Source: Telopea speciosissima (lineage: Eukaryota > Streptophyta > Magnoliopsida > Proteales > Proteaceae). From it: DNA of 64,000 nt. Location of the stretch: assembly GCF_018873765.1 (NCBI RefSeq), contig NC_057924.1:13851001-13915000 (forward strand). The letters run 5' to 3'. Below are positions 10,301 to 21,275 of this stretch, piece by piece. The position numbers were made by a program, and so were the translations under genes. Each line of letters begins with the position of its first letter. The first letter of the stretch is position 1. The notes beneath the pieces are model-generated. The model saw only the letters and a program-made list of their open reading frames with translations, made no database searches and was not told the DNA's origin.

Positions 10301-12724
10301 ACAACCAAGCTCAGAGAACTCCGTCTTTGGGCATCACACAGAGGTCAGACGCTATCTCGCACTGTAAGGGGAATGATGTATTACTACAAGGCTCTCAAGA
10401 TGCTTGCCTTTCTTGATTCTGCATCAGAGATGGACATCAGGGCAGGGTCACAAGAACTAGCATCTCTTGGTTCAATGAGGGTTGATGGTGCTACGGATGC
10501 TCTAGGTACAAGTAGATCACCATCTTCCCGGAGTCTTAGCAGGGTGGATAGTGGCGTCAACCTGTTATTTAAAGGCCATGAATATGGGACTGCTATGATG
10601 AAATATGTATATGTGGTCAGTTGCCAGATCTATGGAGCTCAAAAAGGGAAAGATCCACGCGCTGAGGAGATTTTATATCTGATGAAAAACAATGAAGCCC
10701 TCCGAGTTGCCTATGTTGATGAGGTTCACACAGGGAGGGATCAGGTGGAGTATTACTCTGTCCTTGTGAAGTATGATACACAATTGGAGAGGGAAGTTGA
10801 AATCTACCGGATCAGGTTGCCTGGTCCTTTGAAGCTTGGAGAGGGTAAGCCAGAAAATCAGAATCATGCCATTATCTTCACTCGTGGTGATGCAGTTCAG
10901 ACCATTGATATGAACCAAGACAACTATTTTGAGGAGGCCCTCAAGATGCGGAACCTGTTACAGGAATTCAAGACCTACTATGGTATCCGTAAGCCCACAA
11001 TCTTGGGAGTCCGTGAACATATCTTCACTGGTTCTGTTTCTTCACTTGCTTGGTTCATGTCTGCTCAGGAGACAAGCTTTGTAACCTTGGGACAGCGTGT
11101 TTTGGCTAACCCTCTAAAGGTGCGAATGCATTATGGCCACCCAGATGTGTTTGATAGATTCTGGTTCTTGACGCGGGGTGGCATTAGCAAGGCTTCCAGG
11201 GTAATCAACATCAGTGAAGACATATTTGCGGGATTCAACTGCACACTTCGGGGTGGCAATGTGACACATCATGAATACATTCAGGTTGGTAAGGGAAGGG
11301 ATGTTGGATTGAATCAGATATCGATGTTTGAGGCAAAGGTTGCCAGCGGCAATGGCGAGCAGGTTGCAAGCAGGGATGTCTACCGGTTGGGGCACAGGCT
11401 GGATTTCTTCCGGATGCTCTCATTCTTTTACACCACTGTTGGATTCTTTTTCAACACAATGGTGGTCGTCTTGACTGTTTATGCATTTTTATGGGGCCGC
11501 CTTTATCTTGCTCTAAGTGGCATTGAGGCTGCTATGATGGAGAACTCTAACAATAATAAAGCTCTAGGCACAATCTTGAATCAGCAGTTCATCATCCAGA
11601 TGGGTCTTTTCACTGCCCTCCCAATGATTGTGGAATACACTCTTGAGCAGGGGTTCCTTGCTGCAGTGTGGGATTTCTTGACGATGCAGCTCCAGCTTTC
11701 ATCTGTTTTTTACACATTTTCAATGGGTACTCGTACCCATTTCTTTGGCCGGACCATCCTTCATGGTGGTGCGAAATATCGAGCCACAGGGCGTGGTTTT
11801 GTTGTGGAACATAAGAGCTTTGCAGAGAACTATAGACTCTATGCTCGCAGTCATTTTGGGAAGGCAATTGAGCTTGGGGTTATACTGACTGTTTACGCTT
11901 TGCACAGCTCTATAGCAAGGAATACTTTTGTTTACATAGCCATGACAATCTCAAGTTGGTTCTTGGTAGTGTCATGGATCATGGCTCCCTTTGTTTTCAA
12001 CCCGTCCGGATTTGATTGGTTAAAAACTGTATACGATTGGGATGATTTTTTGAACTGGATATGGTATCGTGGTGGAGTATTCACTAAAGCAGATGAAAGC
12101 TGGGAGACATGGTGGTATGAGGAACAGGACCATCTGAGGGTGACTGGTCTCTGGGGGAAATTACTGGAGATAATTTTAGATCTCCGTTTTTTCTTTTTTC
12201 AGTATGGGATTGTATACCAGCTGGGCATTGCTGGAGGTAGCACCAGTATTGTTGTTTACTTGCTATCTTGGATCTACATGGTTGTAGCTGTTGGTATCTA
12301 TGTGATAATATCATATGCTCGAGACAAGTATTCCGCCAAAAAACACATCTACTACCGGCTGGTTCAGCTCCTTGTCATTGTGCTCATAATTCTACTGATC
12401 GTTGTGTTGATGCAGTTCAGCCGTTTAAAATTTCTGGACCTTTTCACAAGCTTGATGGCATTCATACCTACAGGTTGGGGTCTCATATCCATTGCTCAAG
12501 TACTCAGGCCCTTTTTGCGCTCTTCTGTGGTGTGGAAGACTGTGGTTGCCCTCGCTCGTCTATATGATATTTTGTTTGGAGTTATTGTTATGGCTCCTGT
12601 GGCGCTACTCTCATGGCTGCCAGGGTCCCAGGCTATGCAAACAAGGATCCTCTTCAACGAAGCATTTAGCAGGGGCCTCCAGATATCTCGTATTCTTGCG
12701 GGCAAAAAATCTAATCATTTATGA
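7349..12724 (+). CDS. CALS12: callose synthase (1,3-beta-glucan synthase), CALS12/GSL5-like, single exon
   Basis: It synthesises callose (beta-1,3-glucan) from UDP-glucose at the plasma membrane. The PMR4/GSL5 member of this family makes wound and pathogen-induced papillary callose (family knowledge). The 1,791-residue product is close to the usual length of about 1,770-1,780. The N-terminus matches the CALS12 type: MSLRQR, a Pro/Ala-rich insert, then EEPYNIIPVHNLL and HPSLRYPEVRAAAAAL. An FKS1-type domain follows at about residues 174-210 (LLIWGEAANLRFVPEC). The first membrane block is at about 325-700, then a long cytosolic catalytic loop with the glucan synthase domain from about 890 (NNVPKNLEARRRI), KASRVINISEDIFAGFN at about 1280, and the proposed UDP-glucose motif RATG (RXTG) at about 1478. 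The second membrane block runs from about 1355 to the end. There are no stops or frameshifts. The CALS11/CALS12 clade is unusual in having few or no introns, which fits. The start is chosen because MSLR is the conserved beginning. CALS11 is the alternative name. Confidence 0.96.
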   Translation: MSLRQRPPPSRTASVGTGGGAPPPPPPQPSASAGPPAEEPYNIIPVHNLLHDHPSLRYPEVRAAAAALRTVGDLRKPPFVVWRDGMDLLDWLGAFFGFQRDNVRNQREHLVLHLANSQMRLEQPPDNIDTLEPTVLRRFRKKLLRNYTSWCSYLGHKSNVWISDRREPSASHHRRELLYISLYLLIWGEAANLRFVPECICYIFHHMALELNRILEDYIDENTGRPVIPSISGEDAFLNRVVTPIYNIIRAEVDNSRNGTAPHSNWRNYDDINEFFWSRHCFKQLKWPIHVGSNFFVTRAQGKGVGKTGYVEQRTFWNLYRSFDRLWVMLILFFQAALIVAWEGNSTPWGALGNRDVQAKMLTVFITWGCLRFLKSLLDAGTQYSRVSWDTMLVALRMILKCVFASGWTIAFIVLYVRIWSQRNQDGKWSAAANRRLVTFLEAALVFIIPELLAVALFILPWIRNFLEETNFRIFYALTWWFQTRSFVGRGLREGLVDNIKYTLFWVVVLACKFTFSYFLQIEPMVAPTRALLQLKITNFKWHEFFSNTNRFAVGLLWLPVVLIYLMDLQIWYSIISSLVGAMVGLFSHLGEIRNIQQLRLRFQFFASAMQFNLMPEEQLLNYRGTLKSKFHDAINRLKLRYGLGRPFKKIESNQVEAHRFALLWNEVIETFREEDIISDLEVELLELTPNSWNIRVIRWPCFLLCNELLLALSQAKELVDAPDKWLVRKICKNEYRRCAVIESYDSIKYLLLEIVKDGTEEHSIITTLFQEIDHAIQIEKFTQTYKTTALPQMHSKLITLLELINKPKKDMGRVVNVLQALYEVFIRDFPKVKRTTEQLREDGLVPLRSNTSTELLFENAVELPGVENASFYRQVRRLHTIFSSRDSMNNVPKNLEARRRIAFFSNSLFMNMPHAPQVEKMMAFSVLTPYYNEDVIYSKEQLRSENEDGVSILFYLQKIYDDEWKNFMERMRREGTGDDSEIWTTKLRELRLWASHRGQTLSRTVRGMMYYYKALKMLAFLDSASEMDIRAGSQELASLGSMRVDGATDALGTSRSPSSRSLSRVDSGVNLLFKGHEYGTAMMKYVYVVSCQIYGAQKGKDPRAEEILYLMKNNEALRVAYVDEVHTGRDQVEYYSVLVKYDTQLEREVEIYRIRLPGPLKLGEGKPENQNHAIIFTRGDAVQTIDMNQDNYFEEALKMRNLLQEFKTYYGIRKPTILGVREHIFTGSVSSLAWFMSAQETSFVTLGQRVLANPLKVRMHYGHPDVFDRFWFLTRGGISKASRVINISEDIFAGFNCTLRGGNVTHHEYIQVGKGRDVGLNQISMFEAKVASGNGEQVASRDVYRLGHRLDFFRMLSFFYTTVGFFFNTMVVVLTVYAFLWGRLYLALSGIEAAMMENSNNNKALGTILNQQFIIQMGLFTALPMIVEYTLEQGFLAAVWDFLTMQLQLSSVFYTFSMGTRTHFFGRTILHGGAKYRATGRGFVVEHKSFAENYRLYARSHFGKAIELGVILTVYALHSSIARNTFVYIAMTISSWFLVVSWIMAPFVFNPSGFDWLKTVYDWDDFLNWIWYRGGVFTKADESWETWWYEEQDHLRVTGLWGKLLEIILDLRFFFFQYGIVYQLGIAGGSTSIVVYLLSWIYMVVAVGIYVIISYARDKYSAKKHIYYRLVQLLVIVLIILLIVVLMQFSRLKFLDLFTSLMAFIPTGWGLISIAQVLRPFLRSSVVWKTVVALARLYDILFGVIVMAPVALLSWLPGSQAMQTRILFNEAFSRGLQISRILAGKKSNHL

Positions 12725-15297
12725 TTTGTGGTATTCTTCATTCAAAAATTTCAGTCTTGATTTTGAAATTTCTTGTTGATGCTTATTTGTGTACAAAATG
12801 AAATAGTACTTTTAGGTTCTGCACTTTTACATCTGAATTATACAATTTGGATTTTGGGCTCTGTTTGTTTATATGTAAGATATTGTGCATGTTTTCCAGA
12901 GAATTTATGTTATTTTGCACTTAGATAAACATTATCAGCACTATGGATAACAGAAAATTTAGGAACCATCAACTTTTCCTCAAGATGGGCATGAGATCTA
13001 TAATTGCATATCATTTTCTTGAAAAATATCTTGTATATGTCTTTTCAAATATTTCACATCAAATCAAAAAGGGACCTAGGTCATTTGAATTGTGCAATAT
13101 GCATTTTGTGATGCTGTGCATTGAAACTCTTGTAATATGCTTCTATTAGCCTTTTCCTATGCTCCCAAAAGAATTTGCTCTTATTCATCTTTCATGTAGA
13201 ATGATTTTGGTTATTGTGTGATTGAAGTTGGAAAATCTCTGATATATGAAGGATTCACCAAAACTATGACGGCTTATGCCTAAATTTTTGCTTTGTGCTC
13301 ATCTTTTGCAGATACAGTATATAGGTAAATATGAATGCCCTTATTAACTTGAAAGTCCAAGAACCAGTCAATTCTCCAAGTTTATAATTCTTTTTTCATA
13401 TGTTTCTTTATCAAGTGTAAAATTTTGACCAGTGTTGGTATACGGTGTTTGACCGTACACTCTTATATTAGTATCGGTTGGTTAGAGTTGACCCCTATGC
13501 ACTTGCAGTGGTTCTTGTAGAGTTTATGGCGATTGAATTGAAAGAAGAATATCTCGATTAGGATTTCAAACTAAACAGTGAGATATTGCAAGTAGGTTAC
13601 ATTTTTAAGTGTCCAACATGATATTTACATTGAACATAGAAGTGTCTGCTGTGATATGGCATTTTTTCTAAGTAGATGTATAGAGCATATGTTTCAATTA
13701 GGGATTAAGTAGTTGGGTCTTAGATTATCAGAATGTGATAAAACTTGAAAGGAATGGATTTTAGAGCTGATACGGAAGTGAGGTTGAGGTTGAGGGACAG
13801 AGTGGTATCCATAAATCTTGACGTAGTACCGAAAGGATTCTCTTTTCTGAAACTCAAAGCATAGTAACATTAACTACCAAGGTTTCCCTTACCCCCCGCC
13901 GCTTGGATTTGATCCTGATGCAGTCCTTGGTTCGGAAACCCTGTTTGGGAATGCTATGGGCCCACCCAAATGCCAAATACCAAGTTACAAGGAAAGAATG
14001 GCAAATCTGTAATTTTATCACAAATTTTCAAACGGGAGCGGAAAACTTGTAATAAACCAGAATTCAAACGGGCTATTGTTTGACTCAATAGGGAAGGATA
14101 CATACTGTAGAATACCTCGAACCAGTGGGAGATCAATTGCAACAGGATTAATAAAATAGGGAAAACAAAACTAAATAGAAAAATTTCTCTCTCTTTCTCT
14201 TCTGTTACAGGTGAAAGAATAAAATAAAAGGATATGATAGTGGTTTGGGTCTCTCACTCTTACCCAGACATCTCACCTCGAGGTCTCTCACAGCTACATG
14301 GTTAACAACCACACTCTGTTTTTCATCTCATCGTTCTTTTTCTGAAACGTCCCTCCCCTCTTCTTATAGAATGTAAGCGAACAAAGAAATAAAAACTTCT
14401 TAATTCTAATGCAGGTTGTATATAGTAACCTGATTACACCAAAAGACTTGAAATAAAACACTTAAATAACAACTTAAATTAGACCACATGCCTATAATTT
14501 AATGAGATCCTCCACGCTAAGTAACATACTGGCTTGAAGATAAAGCTCATTAAATCTTGCTAAATCTGTCCTCAACCAGGCCCACAAGTGCTGTCCTCTT
14601 ATAATAAATATCTTCGTGTGATAATTCCCCAAAACAACTCCTACAAAAAATAGGATTTGTATAACTTCCATAACGTAAGCCATATCTCCTCCATATTGGG
14701 CCAACATGGGCTGATTTTAAGGACCTGTAGTTTCTCCATACATGGGACATAAAGATGGTAGTTTCAGTTTCCTAAAATAAAGGAAACTTGTAGTTGGAGA
14801 TAAATTCCTGGAAAAGAAGCCGTAAGATACCAGTTGGCCTCAGGCCGGGACATATTGATTGGTCATTGCTATCTATTTTGAGGCCGTAGTTCAAGTTAGT
14901 GTTAGACGAGAGTTCGGTCAGCCTCCTAGCCAATCTGGACATCTGTTGCTCAATTTGAACCTTGTTAGGCGGGAATCTGCATCAATACAAGTGGGGATTA
15001 TATTTATTGAGTGAGGGTAGACTTCGAAGTAACTCAAAAAAGAAGGATACAAGGGGATAAGAGAGGTAGTGAGGGGCATTAAGGGAAATTGAGGGAATAA
15101 AATAAAACAACCAAAATCATGTGGGAGGGGTTATCGTCTTCAACCTCCAGCCAAAGCAAGGAGGCGGAAAACCAAGAATCCACGAAGAAGAAAATGCCTT
15201 AAATTGTTATTGGTTGAGCCTGAAATTTCAGGCGTAGGGCCACCCAGGGATAAGGAGTGGTTTTCCAAGGTTGTAAAGAGGGAGGGAGGGGGGTGAA
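12725..15297. other. 3' flank of callose synthase and intergenic DNA
   Basis: The first few hundred bases are T-rich and probably contain the 3' UTR and polyadenylation region (several AAAT/AATAAA-like words, no decisive site). The remainder is AT-rich, with no gene, tRNA or bounded repeat I can support. The short minus-strand ORFs at 14492-14750 show no recognisable motif. Confidence 0.45.
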
Positions 15298-15660
15298 TGT
15301 TAGGTATTTGACCAATACGCCAAAAGCTCCATAGTTGATGGAACGTGTTATCAAGCCCTTTAACCTATTCCCATACTAGACTGGCCTAATCTAGTGCCTA
15401 TCCACTAGATCGAGCCCCATTAGGCACATAACAGACCACCACGCTTCCGTAAACGTTGTCCTCGGCGGTAGATAGCCCTTTCCAAGTGGCTCCACTCTGC
15501 CCTAGGTTTCTGCCTGGCAGTAGGTAGCCCTTTCTTGACGATTTTCACTCTACTCCAGGTAGCCCTTACCGTGACAAACCCATGACATGGTGCCTGGCTC
15601 TGATACTAAATGTTATGTACTTGATTGGTGCTCCAAAAGCTCTAGAATAACAATGAAGGA
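15298..15660 (-). mobile_element. TRIM-like miniature LTR element
   Basis: Two direct repeats begin TGTTAGGTATTTGACC (15298) and TGTTATGTACTTGATTGG (15609), and share CCAAAAGCTC in register. Just inside the right repeat, GGCTCTGATACTAAA is, on the minus strand, a primer-binding site of the TAGTATCAGAGCC type used by plant elements primed by initiator tRNA-Met. The interior is about 250 bases, with repeated TAGCCCTT words and no coding capacity. Short LTRs, a PBS and no genes fit a TRIM. The outer edge of the right LTR is approximate. Confidence 0.5.
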
Positions 15661-16010
15661 GATCGATGGACAGCATGGATAGCTGGGTTTTCATTGAACA
15701 TAATAGGGAGGGAAGATAACAGAAGGAAGGGGAGGGGGCAGAAAAAGAGAGGAGGAAGAAGCAAGGGAACTCACCGAAGGAGATAAGAACATCCGAGAGA
15801 GAGGGGAAGGCGAACAAAACAGACCACGCAGGCACTCACAAACTCGATTCATTATTCCATTCTTCAAATCTGAAATCTTTGGTGGATACAAGTATATAAA
15901 TAAGAAAAGACTCCTACAATTCTTCAACACAAATAGAAGTAATATTGGACTAGGAAACTATTACTCCTACATAACTTTCTACCAAAATAAAACAAAGTCA
16001 AATAAATTAA

Positions 16011-16172
16011 AGGCAGAAAGTTCTCTGTCCGGGAGTATGGTCTACACCAGTACTCCTAAGAGTCTATCTCTCTCCTCTCCATATGAAATGACATCTTTAC
16101 CCCCTTGTTTTGAGGAGGAGATAGATAGACACATGGGAGTGCTGGCTAGGCGACACTCCCGGCCAAGGAAGT
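16011..16172. mobile_element. MITE family A, copy 4, breaking a copia RT gene
   Basis: Left aagttctctgtccgggag and right actcccggccaaggaa ends, with inner words ctacaccagtactcct / gggagtgctggctagg and gtctatctctctc / gagatagatagac, match copies 2 and 3 at 5.4-5.7 kb. The copia reverse transcriptase reading on its right side is cut at this border. No clean TSD is seen. Confidence 0.75.
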
Positions 16173-16176
16173 GCTT

Positions 16177-18640
16177 CAATTTCTTGATCTCATAACCATC
16201 ATCTCCGGTTACCACATTATCAACATAGACTATGAGAATAGTTACTTTATTACCAACTCGTTTGATGAACAGTGTATGATCAGCATTGTTTTGCTTATTT
16301 CCCATTGAAACCATAGCTTTGTGAAGCCTACTGAATCAAGCTCTAGGTGATTGCTTCAACCCATAAAGAACACGCTTCAATTTATAGACCTTGCCCTTGG
16401 TCTTATCATCAGAGAAGCTTGGTGGAATATCCATATATACCTCTTCCTCTAGCTCTCCATGGAGGAAGGCATTCTTCACATCCAACTGCTGAAGATCCCA
16501 TCCAAGATTTACAACACAGGACAATAACACTCTTACAATATTTAGTTTAGCTACTAGTGCGAAGGTCTCCTGATAATCAACCCCATAAGTCTGGGTAAAG
16601 CCCTTTGCAACCAGGCGGGCCTTATATTGATCCACAGTCCCATCAACCTTTTGTTTGACTACAAACACCCATTTACATCTCATTGGTTGTTTCCTTGGAG
16701 GAAGAGCTACAAGATCCCGAGTATTATTTTTTTTCAATGCTCTCATTTCTTCCAACATTGCTGCCTTCCACTTTCCATCTGTATAAGCTTCTTGCCAATT
16801 TTTAGGAATGGAAATACAAGAGAGGACACAAATGCACGAAAAGATGGAGAAAGAGAACTATAAGAAGCAAAGCGTGAAATGGGATGCTGAGTGCATGTCT
16901 TAGTACCTGCAATGAGCAATAGGTAGGTCGGAAGGAGAAATCTTACCAGGAGAAGTAGGGTTTGGATCCAGAGTCAGCAACTGGATAGGTATTGGTACTA
17001 CAATGGATTAAAGCTGCCCTTTTCTAGAACATCCTTTTTGATAGGTTAAAATGTTGGAGTCGTCAATCCTCTTCTGAAATTTACCTATGATTCTCTGAAT
17101 TGGAGGCAACTCCCCCTGAGCAGGAGCTTTCCCATCACCATTTTCCATAGTCTCCCCCTGTATAGGATTATCTAAAGGTGTAGGGGAACCAGGCAAAGGA
17201 GATGGGGCAGTAGCCAAAGGAGATGGGGCAACAACCAAAGGAGATGGGACAACAGCCAAAGGAGATAGGGCAGCAGCCAAAGGGGATGGGGCAGCAGCCA
17301 TAGGAGGAGATGAAATCTCAAGAATAGTAGGCTCAAGTGAAGGAAACACATCTTCTTTAGAACTTTCCCTCTGAAGAGGTGGTGAAGAATAATAAGAAAG
17401 CCCTTCATGAGTAACATCCATATTGACTAGAGTACGACAGGAAGGGGAATGATAACACTTATAACCCTTCTGGGTTGTGGAATAACCCAAAAAAATACAC
17501 CGCAATCCTCGGGGTTCAAGTTTGCCAGGGGACTTAGTATCCCTAGCATAACATACACAACCAAGTACCTTGGATGAAACCACAAAAGAGGAATTCCCAA
17601 GTAAAACCTCAGCTGGACTACAGGAGTCAAGGACCCTAGTAGGCAATCTATTAATGAGATAGGCTGCAATGAGAACAGCATCTCCCCAATATTGGGAGGG
17701 AACATGTCAAGCAAACATCAATGCCCTAGCTACCTCTAGTAAGTGACGGTTCTTCCTTTTAGCCACACCATTTTGGGCTAGGGTATTAACACAACTAGTT
17801 TGGTGAATAATACCATGGTTAGCAAGATATTCTTGGAAGTGACCCTCTTTATACTCTGTTCCTTTGTCACATCTCAAAACTTTGAGAGTGGCCTGGAATT
17901 GAGTTTGGATCATCTTATGGAAATGCTGAAAACATGAAAAAACCTCACTTTTTGTGTGCAAAAGGTATATCCATGTGTTTCTAGAGTGACAATCTATAAA
18001 TGATACAAACCAACGATGCCCAAAAATGGAAGTCTTACGACTAGGGCCCCAAACATTAGAATGAACCACATGAGAAAAACAAGAATTTCTTTTGTTAGAT
18101 CTGGAATAAGTTGAACGTGTCTGTTTGGCCAGAACACAAGCCTCACAATAGAATTCATCTTTATTACAACCCTTGACTAAAGCAGTAAACAAATGAGATA
18201 AAGTTCCTAATAGGGGATGACCTAATCTAGAGTGCCATTGGTAAAGTTCAGAAGAGACCAATGAATTTTGATGGAGTGGAGAAGGTAAGGTTGGTGGAGA
18301 AGGACGACCATCATCAAGCAGGTACAATCCACCTTGCACTTTACCACATCCAATCGTCTTCCCTGTCACCAAATCCTGAAAAACTCAACGAGAAGGAAAA
18401 AAAGGTTACTTTGCAATTAAGCTCACGAGTAAGACTACTAATGGAGAGAAGATTAGTAGTAAAATTAGGAACGTATAAAACTGAAGACAAGGTAAGGGAA
18501 GAGGTGCAGTTAATAGATCATTTTCCAGAGATGGAGGAAAGGGAACCATCAGCTACCTTGACTTTGTCCTTCCCTGAAGTGGGAGAATAACGATGAAAAA
18601 GACTAGAAGATCCAGTCATGTGGTCTATAGCACCATAATC
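16177..18640 (-). pseudogene. copia pol (protease-integrase-RT), decayed
   Basis: From high to low coordinates: a protease-like remnant near 18600-18640 reads DHMTG, the end of the copia DSGA-type site, with the first part altered. Next come GAG-pre-integrase (LYQWHSRLGHP at about 18240), the integrase core with catalytic-type residues (18372-17707), its C-terminal part (17646-17008, [11 protein letters not shown]), and RT (16758-16336, [15 protein letters not shown]). Past that the catalytic YVDD reads YVDN and the frame shifts. The proline/alanine-rich segment at 17180-17300 is a tandem PSPLA repeat. Several stops separate the blocks. Confidence 0.85.
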
Positions 18641-18649
18641 TATGATCTA

Positions 18650-19749
18650 AGGATGGGATGCTACAGAAGCACTGTGACCACCAAATGGGATACCTAATCG
18701 AGCAAAATATGAACTTAAAGGAGCAGAGGAATTGGCAGTAGCTGATGTAGTAGTAGCGACAACAGTAGAAGTCTTTAGCATACGTAGGAATGCCTGTGGA
18801 TCATCCTGGGATAGACCAAGGTCAATAGCAAGGGCTGTGGTAACAGTCTCAGTGTGATGAGCCTTGTCCTTTGATATTTTCTTGGTAGCCCATTTTGCTT
18901 CAAAGTCGGCTGGTTTCCCGTGAAGCTTCCAACATTTCTCTTTGGTGTGGTAGGGCTTGTGACAATGCTCACAAGTAACAGTGCCTGTAGTAGAATCACC
19001 AAGAGAAAGGTTTCCAACAGGTGCAGGAGTAGCCAGGGTAGCAGTCTGGAGGGCTGATTTGTCAGTGGTAGGAGGGTACAACATAACAGCCCTACGATTT
19101 TCTTTAGAGGAGACCAAAGCATAGGACTGTTCAAGTGTGGGAAAAGGGGAATGGCCCAACACTTGAACACGAATCTGGTCATACTCCGCATTCAAACCAG
19201 CCAAAAAACATAAACTCTTATTTTGTCCACATGCTTCTTATATGCAGCAATATCGACAACTATAGTGGGGTGAAAATCAGAAAAATGGTCCAATTGCTGC
19301 CAGAGAGTGTGCAAGGTAGCATAATATTCGGAGACTGATAACTCCCCCTGAATGGTATGAGTGGCCTTTTTTTGGAGTTCATACACTTGGGCATCATTAC
19401 CAAGCTGTCCGTATGTTTCCTTTCAGGCAGACCAGATCTGATGAGCTGTATCAAGAAGAAGAAAACCACTTGCAAGGTTTGGTTGCATTGAGCCAATTAA
19501 ATAAGACATGAGTACATCATTATTGGAGATCCACCTTTCCAGAAGAGGACCAGGTTCAGTTGGCATAACGGTGGTACCATTAATATGGTCAGTAAGCCCA
19601 CGACCAGCAGTGGCAAAGAATGCAGAGTGAGACCATATCAGGTAATTGGAGCCATCCATTTTGATAGGATTAGGGAGAAAGTCACGGGTTTCAGCCCTAC
19701 CATGCCCATCAACAGCCGAAGTGCCAGTAGATATTTCAGAGTCATCCAT
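18650..19749 (-). pseudogene. copia gag, decayed
   Basis: It starts MDDSEISTGTSA (19749), with the gag signature [13 protein letters not shown] motif (here [12 protein letters not shown]), and ends with a zinc knuckle [14 protein letters not shown] (CX2CX4HX4C). Compared with the gag of element 2 (58003-58947), there is a stop at about 19423 (TGC-type codon changed to TGA) and a frameshift near 19200. The protein would package RNA in the virus-like particle; this copy cannot. Confidence 0.85.
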
Positions 19750-20105
19750 AAGTGCAGCAGAGAAATCCAAATCGTAGAGAAGGGCTGTTGTGATGAGAAA
19801 CCCAGTAAATACTTCAAGAGAAGGGCCAGAAATTGAGGGAGAGACCTTTGTAATGATGATAATAGGTGTCTCCAAAAAACAGCTGCAACAGACAATCCAA
19901 TCCCCTAGATCGATGCAGGCAGGGTGCTGGTTCCTATCGATCAGAACTCTTTAGCATTTTATGAGGTGATGGAGGGCAGCAGCTGGATCTATTGATCACC
20001 TCATCAGTGGTGCCCTATTGTGAGAATAGAGAACAAAAGAAGGAAAGAGAGGAGAGAGGAGGAAGATCGAGAGAGAGAAATGAAAGAAGAAGCCGAGAAT
20101 AGAAG

Positions 20106-20574
20106 CATAGTTGTCATGGCGTCGCCATGGCGTCTGGCGCTGAGAGGGCTGCATGGCGACCTACGCCATGGCGACCCTCTTTGATTTCTTCTTCCGACTC
20201 TCTTTCCCTCTTCGATTTCTTCTTCCCTCTTCGATTTCTTCTTTCCCTCTTCAATTTCTTTTCGATTTCTTCTTCGATTTCTTCTTCCTGTCTTCTTTCC
20301 CTCTTCGATTTCTTCTTCCTGTCTTCTTTCCCTCTTCGATTTCTTCTTTCCCTCTTCGATTTCTTCTTCGATATCTGAATTTTCTTCTTAAAACTTGAGA
20401 AACAATAGAGAAAAAATAAAACATGGCTTGAGTATACATCTATTAACACATTAAAAATAGAGAAAATAAAAAATAAAACATGGTCGACATGCTCGCCATG
20501 GCGGGCGACATGTCGATATATCGACGTGACACCCCTCCACCGACTTGGATCGCCGTGACGCCGTGACAACTATG
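20106..20574. mobile_element. hAT-type MITE (CATAGTTGTCA family), 469 bp, with 8-bp TSD
   Basis: The ends CATAGTTGTCATGGCGTC and, reversed, CATAGTTGTCACGGCGTC are terminal inverted repeats. The flanking 8-bp repeat AATAGAAG (20098-20105, 20575-20582) is exact, as expected for hAT elements. The middle is enlarged by a minisatellite. Related copies lie at 46252-46394, 54335 and 62459-62580. Confidence 0.88.
20180..20385 (+). repeat. pyrimidine-rich minisatellite (ttccctcttcgatttcttc units)
   Basis: About ten imperfect units of roughly 12-20 bases built on ccctcttcgatttcttct lie inside the hAT MITE. The Arg/Lys/Glu-rich minus-strand reading frame and the Phe/Ser-rich plus-strand frames here are translations of this repeat, not genes. 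Confidence 0.85.
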
Positions 20575-20621
20575 AATAGAAGAGAAGGAAAGACCCTAAT
20601 TCGAAACCTGCTCTGATGCCA

Positions 20622-20810
20622 TGTTAACAGATTCAGAATTAGAGTAAGGCTTGGATGATTAAAGACTGATCCCAAGCAATGTATTTATAATAAGAAAAGA
20701 CAATTACATGGACAGAATTGTCCCTTATATGACCGACTCAATACAAAGAATAATTAAAAGAGGAAAAGACCTGAATGCCCCCCACGGTATTCCGTCCCAT
20801 ATAACCAACA
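20622..20810 (-). repeat. 5' LTR of copia element 1
   Basis: It is 189 bases long with TG...CA ends. Its inner edge abuts CTCTGATGCCA (20611-20621), on the minus strand the PBS TGGCATCAGAG for initiator tRNA-Met. It carries a TATA-like tattataaatacat box on the minus strand near 20680-20695. It aligns along its length with the LTR at 61553-61744. Confidence 0.85.
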
Positions 20811-21150
20811 ACTACGCTGGTCCAAATGAGAAGACCAAGCTCCAAATCCCGAAGAAGAAGAGGAGAAAGTGAAGGAGGAAGAAAGGGAGGGAGAGAAGTA
20901 GAAGGAGAAGGGGGAAGGAGGAGGCCAACCTCACTACCAGACTCTAAAACCTGGTGAAGAAGAGTTAAAAAAAGGAGGAAGAAAGCAAGGGCAAGAGGCG
21001 GGGGGTGGGGGGAGAGGAGCACGGCCGGGCTGCTCCTCAGCGGTGGCGCTGGGTTTTGCTTTTGTCGTTAGGATTTTTTTTTCAAGTGAGGGATAATTAT
21101 TCAAGGGAAATCAGATGTTAGTGGCAGTATGGATACTTCATATAACTACT

Positions 21151-21275
21151 CATCCATCCCACTTTAATTCTCAGTAAAACATCATCATCTATATCACCTT
21201 CTTTATTTATGGCTGACCCCAGGTATCTAAAATAGTCAGTTTGCGGTATTTCTTTCTCCTGAATTTTCACATGTG
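21151..21275 (-). mobile_element. RTE-type LINE fragment
   Basis: This stretch (catcccactttaattctcag, tatcaccttctttattta, gaccccaggtatctaaaata) is a diverged copy of 37660-37780, part of the RT/C-terminal region of the RTE LINE at 36986-40209, in the same minus orientation. It is about 120 bases, both ends truncated. Confidence 0.7.

Larger units (their letters stand above)
16173..20810 (-). mobile_element. Ty1/copia element 1, decayed, 3' part missing
   Basis: Read on the minus strand, the order is LTR (20622-20810), PBS, leader, gag, protease, integrase, reverse transcriptase: the copia order. The LTR ends TG...CA and is alignable throughout with the 3' LTR of copia element 2 (61553-61744), so both are one family. 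The copy is cut in the RT by a MITE (16011-16172). RNase H and the 3' LTR are absent. A 469-bp hAT MITE sits in its leader. Frameshifts and stops make it non-functional. Confidence 0.88.

Noticed and set aside
14492..14750. Two overlapping short minus-strand frames with hydrophobic content
   Set aside because: No recognisable family, no start or splice context, AT-rich surroundings.
16021..16170. Continuation of the copia RT frame in the 90-codon ORF at 16042-16314
   Set aside because: The last third of that frame is MITE sequence, not RT.
20114..20569. 151-codon Lys/Arg/Glu-rich minus-strand frame
   Set aside because: Translation of the pyrimidine minisatellite inside the hAT MITE.
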